Source: Chloroflexota bacterium
Lineage (GTDB): Bacteria > Chloroflexota > Ktedonobacteria > Ktedonobacterales > Ktedonobacteraceae
Assembly: GCA_005881495.1 (NCBI GenBank)
Contig: VBHI01000206.1
Location: 1-33,787 of the forward strand
DNA length: 33,787 nucleotides
Direction of reading: 5' to 3'
Shown here: one piece after another, positions 31,946 through 33,787 of the stretch
How the letters are laid out: each line of letters starts with the position of its first letter
Position numbering within the stretch: the stretch's first letter is position 1
Notes under the pieces: generated by a model
Seen by the model: only the letters and a program-made list of their open reading frames with translations
Database searches by the model: none
Told to the model about the DNA's origin: nothing
Made by a program: the position numbers and the translations under genes

Positions 31946-33316
31946 ATGGCATGGAACGAGCAAGTCGCCAAGCGCGACTATATGCCTACTGAGGAACGGC
32001 GTGCTCTGCAGTTCGAGCGTCTGCAGGCAACGGTCCACCGTGTGTATGAGCATGTGCCTTTCTACCATAAAGCACTGAATGATCAGGATATCGAGCCGAC
32101 GGCGGTAAGAAGCCTGGACGATCTCACTCGACTTCCCTTCACCACACGGCATGATCTACTCGATAATTACCCCCTGGGTCTCCTGGCGGTGCCCAGGGAA
32201 CAAGTGATTCGGATCCATGCTTCATCGGGCACCAAGGGCAAGCCCAAGATTGTCGCCTATACCCGGAATGATATTGATATCTGGGGTGAGGTCGTTGCCC
32301 GAGCGCTCGTATGTGCGGGCGTGCACCCCGGTGAGGTTGTCCACAACGCCTACGGCTATGGCCTGTTTACCGGTGGGTTGGGCGTGCATTACGGCTGTGA
32401 GTACCTGGGCGCAACGGTAGTCCCGATTTCCAGCGGCAACACCCAGCGCCAGATCATGCTCCTGCATGACCTGCAGGCGACCACGCTCACCTGTACGCCT
32501 TCTTATGCCTTGACTATTGCCGAAACCCTGACCAATATGGGGCTGGGACCGGATGACCTGTGCCTGAAACGCGGCATCTTTGGGGCTGAGCCCTGGACGG
32601 AAGGATTACGCTCCCAGGTTGAAAAGGGCCTGGGCATCCAGGCCCTGGACATTTACGGGTTGAGTGAGGTCATGGGACCGGGTGTGGCGATGGAATGCGC
32701 CGAGGAGGGGCAAATCAGCGAGGGAGGAACGCGCACTCTGCATGTCTTTGAAGACCACTTCCTCCCCGAAATCGTTGATCCCGATACCGGCGAGCCGCTT
32801 CCCTATGGGCAGGAGGGTGAGCTTGTTTTCACCGGCATCACCAAGGAGGCGTTGCCTCTGCTGCGCTACCGAACTGGCGATCTCTGTACCTTGATCCCGG
32901 ATCGTTGCGTCTGTGGACGCACCCTGGTTCGCATGAGCCAGATTAAAGCACGCGTGGATGATATGCTCATTATCCGAGGGGTCAATGTCTTTCCTAGCGA
33001 GATCGAGCGCGTGCTGTTGGGTATATTCGAACTGGCACCTTACTATCAGGTCATACTGGATTACAAGCTGACGTTAGATGAAGCCACGGTGGAAACTGAA
33101 GTAACCAGGGAATTTCAGGAGCAGCTAGGCGGGGCTGTGCTCACCAGTGACGCCGACGGATGGACGGCCCACGAGCAGGTAATGGGGCTCCAGCACAAGA
33201 TAGGTACAGCCTTATATGAAGCATTGGGCCTGCGACTGAACGTGCGTGTGTCCAGTCCTGGCACCTTGCCTCGTAGTGAGGGAAAGGCAGTTCACGTTGT
33301 AGACCGACGTCGATAA
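31946..33316 (+). CDS. paaK: Phenylacetate-CoA ligase
   Basis: A 456-aa ANL ligase that converts phenylacetate, ATP and CoA to phenylacetyl-CoA, the substrate of PaaABC. Motifs: the N-terminal half with [13 protein letters not shown] and [21 protein letters not shown]-loop SSGTKGKPK at 93-101 (canonical SSGTTGKPT, here Lys97 and Lys101); [10 protein letters not shown] (A5); RYRTGDLC (A7); and [17 protein letters not shown] (A8), typical of PaaK. The C-terminal domain has normal length. GGGAGG lies before the ATG. It sits in the interior of a thiolase pseudogene whose 5' and 3' pieces flank it. Confidence 0.95.
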   Translation: MAWNEQVAKRDYMPTEERRALQFERLQATVHRVYEHVPFYHKALNDQDIEPTAVRSLDDLTRLPFTTRHDLLDNYPLGLLAVPREQVIRIHASSGTKGKPKIVAYTRNDIDIWGEVVARALVCAGVHPGEVVHNAYGYGLFTGGLGVHYGCEYLGATVVPISSGNTQRQIMLLHDLQATTLTCTPSYALTIAETLTNMGLGPDDLCLKRGIFGAEPWTEGLRSQVEKGLGIQALDIYGLSEVMGPGVAMECAEEGQISEGGTRTLHVFEDHFLPEIVDPDTGEPLPYGQEGELVFTGITKEALPLLRYRTGDLCTLIPDRCVCGRTLVRMSQIKARVDDMLIIRGVNVFPSEIERVLLGIFELAPYYQVILDYKLTLDEATVETEVTREFQEQLGGAVLTSDADGWTAHEQVMGLQHKIGTALYEALGLRLNVRVSSPGTLPRSEGKAVHVVDRRR

Positions 33317-33318
33317 AA

Positions 33319-33513
33319 GTGTGCTTGAACCGCGACAAGACGAACGTGAATGGGGGCGGGATTTCGATCGGCCATCCCCTGGCGGCCAGTGGCGCGCGTC
33401 TGACCATTACGCTGATGTATGAGCTACGGCGCCAGCAGCTGAAGTACGGCGTCGCCTCGTTGTGCATCGGTGGCGGACAGGGCATTGCTGCGGTCCTCGA
33501 GAATGTCGCTTAA
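33319..33513 (+). pseudogene. Thiolase C-terminal remnant
   Basis: Sixty-four codons equal to residues ~333-394 of the 18.1 kb thiolase, including [13 protein letters not shown] (His349) and [14 protein letters not shown] (Cys379) but lacking Cys89 and the whole N-terminal fold. It begins seven bases after the paaK stop. Not functional alone. The match at DNA level is 33323-33530. Confidence 0.92.
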
Positions 33514-33530
33514 GCTGAGGAGGGAAGCGT
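33323..33530 (+). repeat. Direct repeat copy B: thiolase 3' end
   Basis: Partner of 19113-19320: 6 differences in 208 bases, no indels, ending abruptly on both sides. Confidence 0.95.
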
Positions 33531-33584
33531 CGAGCGAAAGAGATAGGAACACCCTCTCCAAAACTGAACCCTGGTTTCAGCTTG

Positions 33585-33603
33585 GGATGTGGTGATTACA
33601 TCC
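33585..33603. promoter_or_regulatory. Short hairpin upstream of the last gene
   Basis: GGATGT (33585-33590) pairs with ACATCC (33598-33603); the following AAGGAG is the ribosome binding site of the next gene. A weak CTGAA/TTCAG pair lies just before. Role unknown. Confidence 0.25.
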
Positions 33604-33618
33604 AAGGAGTTAACCACT

Positions 33619-33787
33619 ATGAATGAAAAAGCATCGAACGGAGCGCAAATTGTAGAGTCCTGGGTCGACCTGGCTGATACTACGACAGCTGGCTATCCTA
33701 CCGGACCCATCGTAGAGGCCCTCGCCCAGGCCCAGCACGGCCCCAAGGAGGATCCCTGGGTCACCCTCATCGACCGGCTCTGGGATG
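33619..33787 (+). CDS. N-terminal part of an unidentified protein, cut by the window end
   Basis: AAGGAG lies nine bases before the ATG. The 56 visible residues begin MNEKASNGAQIVESWVDLAD and include PTGPIVEALAQAQHGPKEDP and VTLIDRLWD at the edge. The composition is that of a soluble protein, with hydrophobic/Trp spacing that could fit a helical protein of the phasin or PHA-synthase-subunit kind, but this is too short to assign. Confidence 0.6.
   Translation, partial: MNEKASNGAQIVESWVDLADTTTAGYPTGPIVEALAQAQHGPKEDPWVTLIDRLWD

Overview
The window is most likely chromosomal DNA of a Chloroflexota bacterium of the Ktedonobacteria type. This is inferred from protein style: a membrane-anchored XRE-type regulator, a sigma-factor-like protein with a short alpha-helical core, a GT39 glycosyltransferase with a Gly-rich loop, and an IS1341-type TnpB. 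No rRNA or tRNA is present to confirm it. Most genes have good AGGAGG-like ribosome binding sites.

Layout. 1-7.7 kb is a mixed region: a truncated TnpB remnant (-), a class I methyltransferase, a two-module VOC dioxygenase, an M20 peptidase, a membrane-anchored XRE protein (-), and a sigma-like protein. 7.8-13.3 kb encodes envelope functions: a 31-aa membrane peptide, an M48 membrane peptidase, a GT39 glycosyltransferase and an anchored DUF5666 protein. After a heme O synthase remnant, 13.7-17.7 kb (-) carries a phasin-like protein, an acyl-CoA dehydrogenase and EtfB-EtfA. 18.1-19.3 kb is a thiolase, followed by an IS200/IS605-family tnpB element with a probable omega RNA (19.55-21.3 kb).

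The best-defined system is at 21.3-33.3 kb, phenylacetate catabolism. An aldehyde dehydrogenase plus EthD-domain protein (-) is divergent from a TetR regulator (+), followed by paaA, a tandem-duplicated paaB, paaC, paaD, an SDR resembling threonine dehydrogenase, and acetoacetyl-CoA synthetase. A convergent S41 peptidase and then paaK complete the set. Four TTTACC-N4-GGTAAA-type sites lie at the aldehyde dehydrogenase/tetR and paaA promoters and define a likely local regulon. PaaE, PaaG, PaaZ and PaaH are not in the window.

The most unusual feature is the paaK locus. Its promoter and first codons are a diverged copy of the upstream and start of the 18.1 kb thiolase gene. Directly after paaK lies a 208-bp copy, 97% identical, of the 3' end of that same thiolase. 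paaK therefore sits inside a gutted thiolase paralogue, expressed (by inference) from the thiolase control region, with a 22-codon thiolase-derived leader ORF. ACAD/ETF, thiolase, acetoacetyl-CoA synthetase and the phasin together suggest that aromatic and fatty acyl-CoA breakdown is linked to polyhydroxyalkanoate or ketone-body metabolism.
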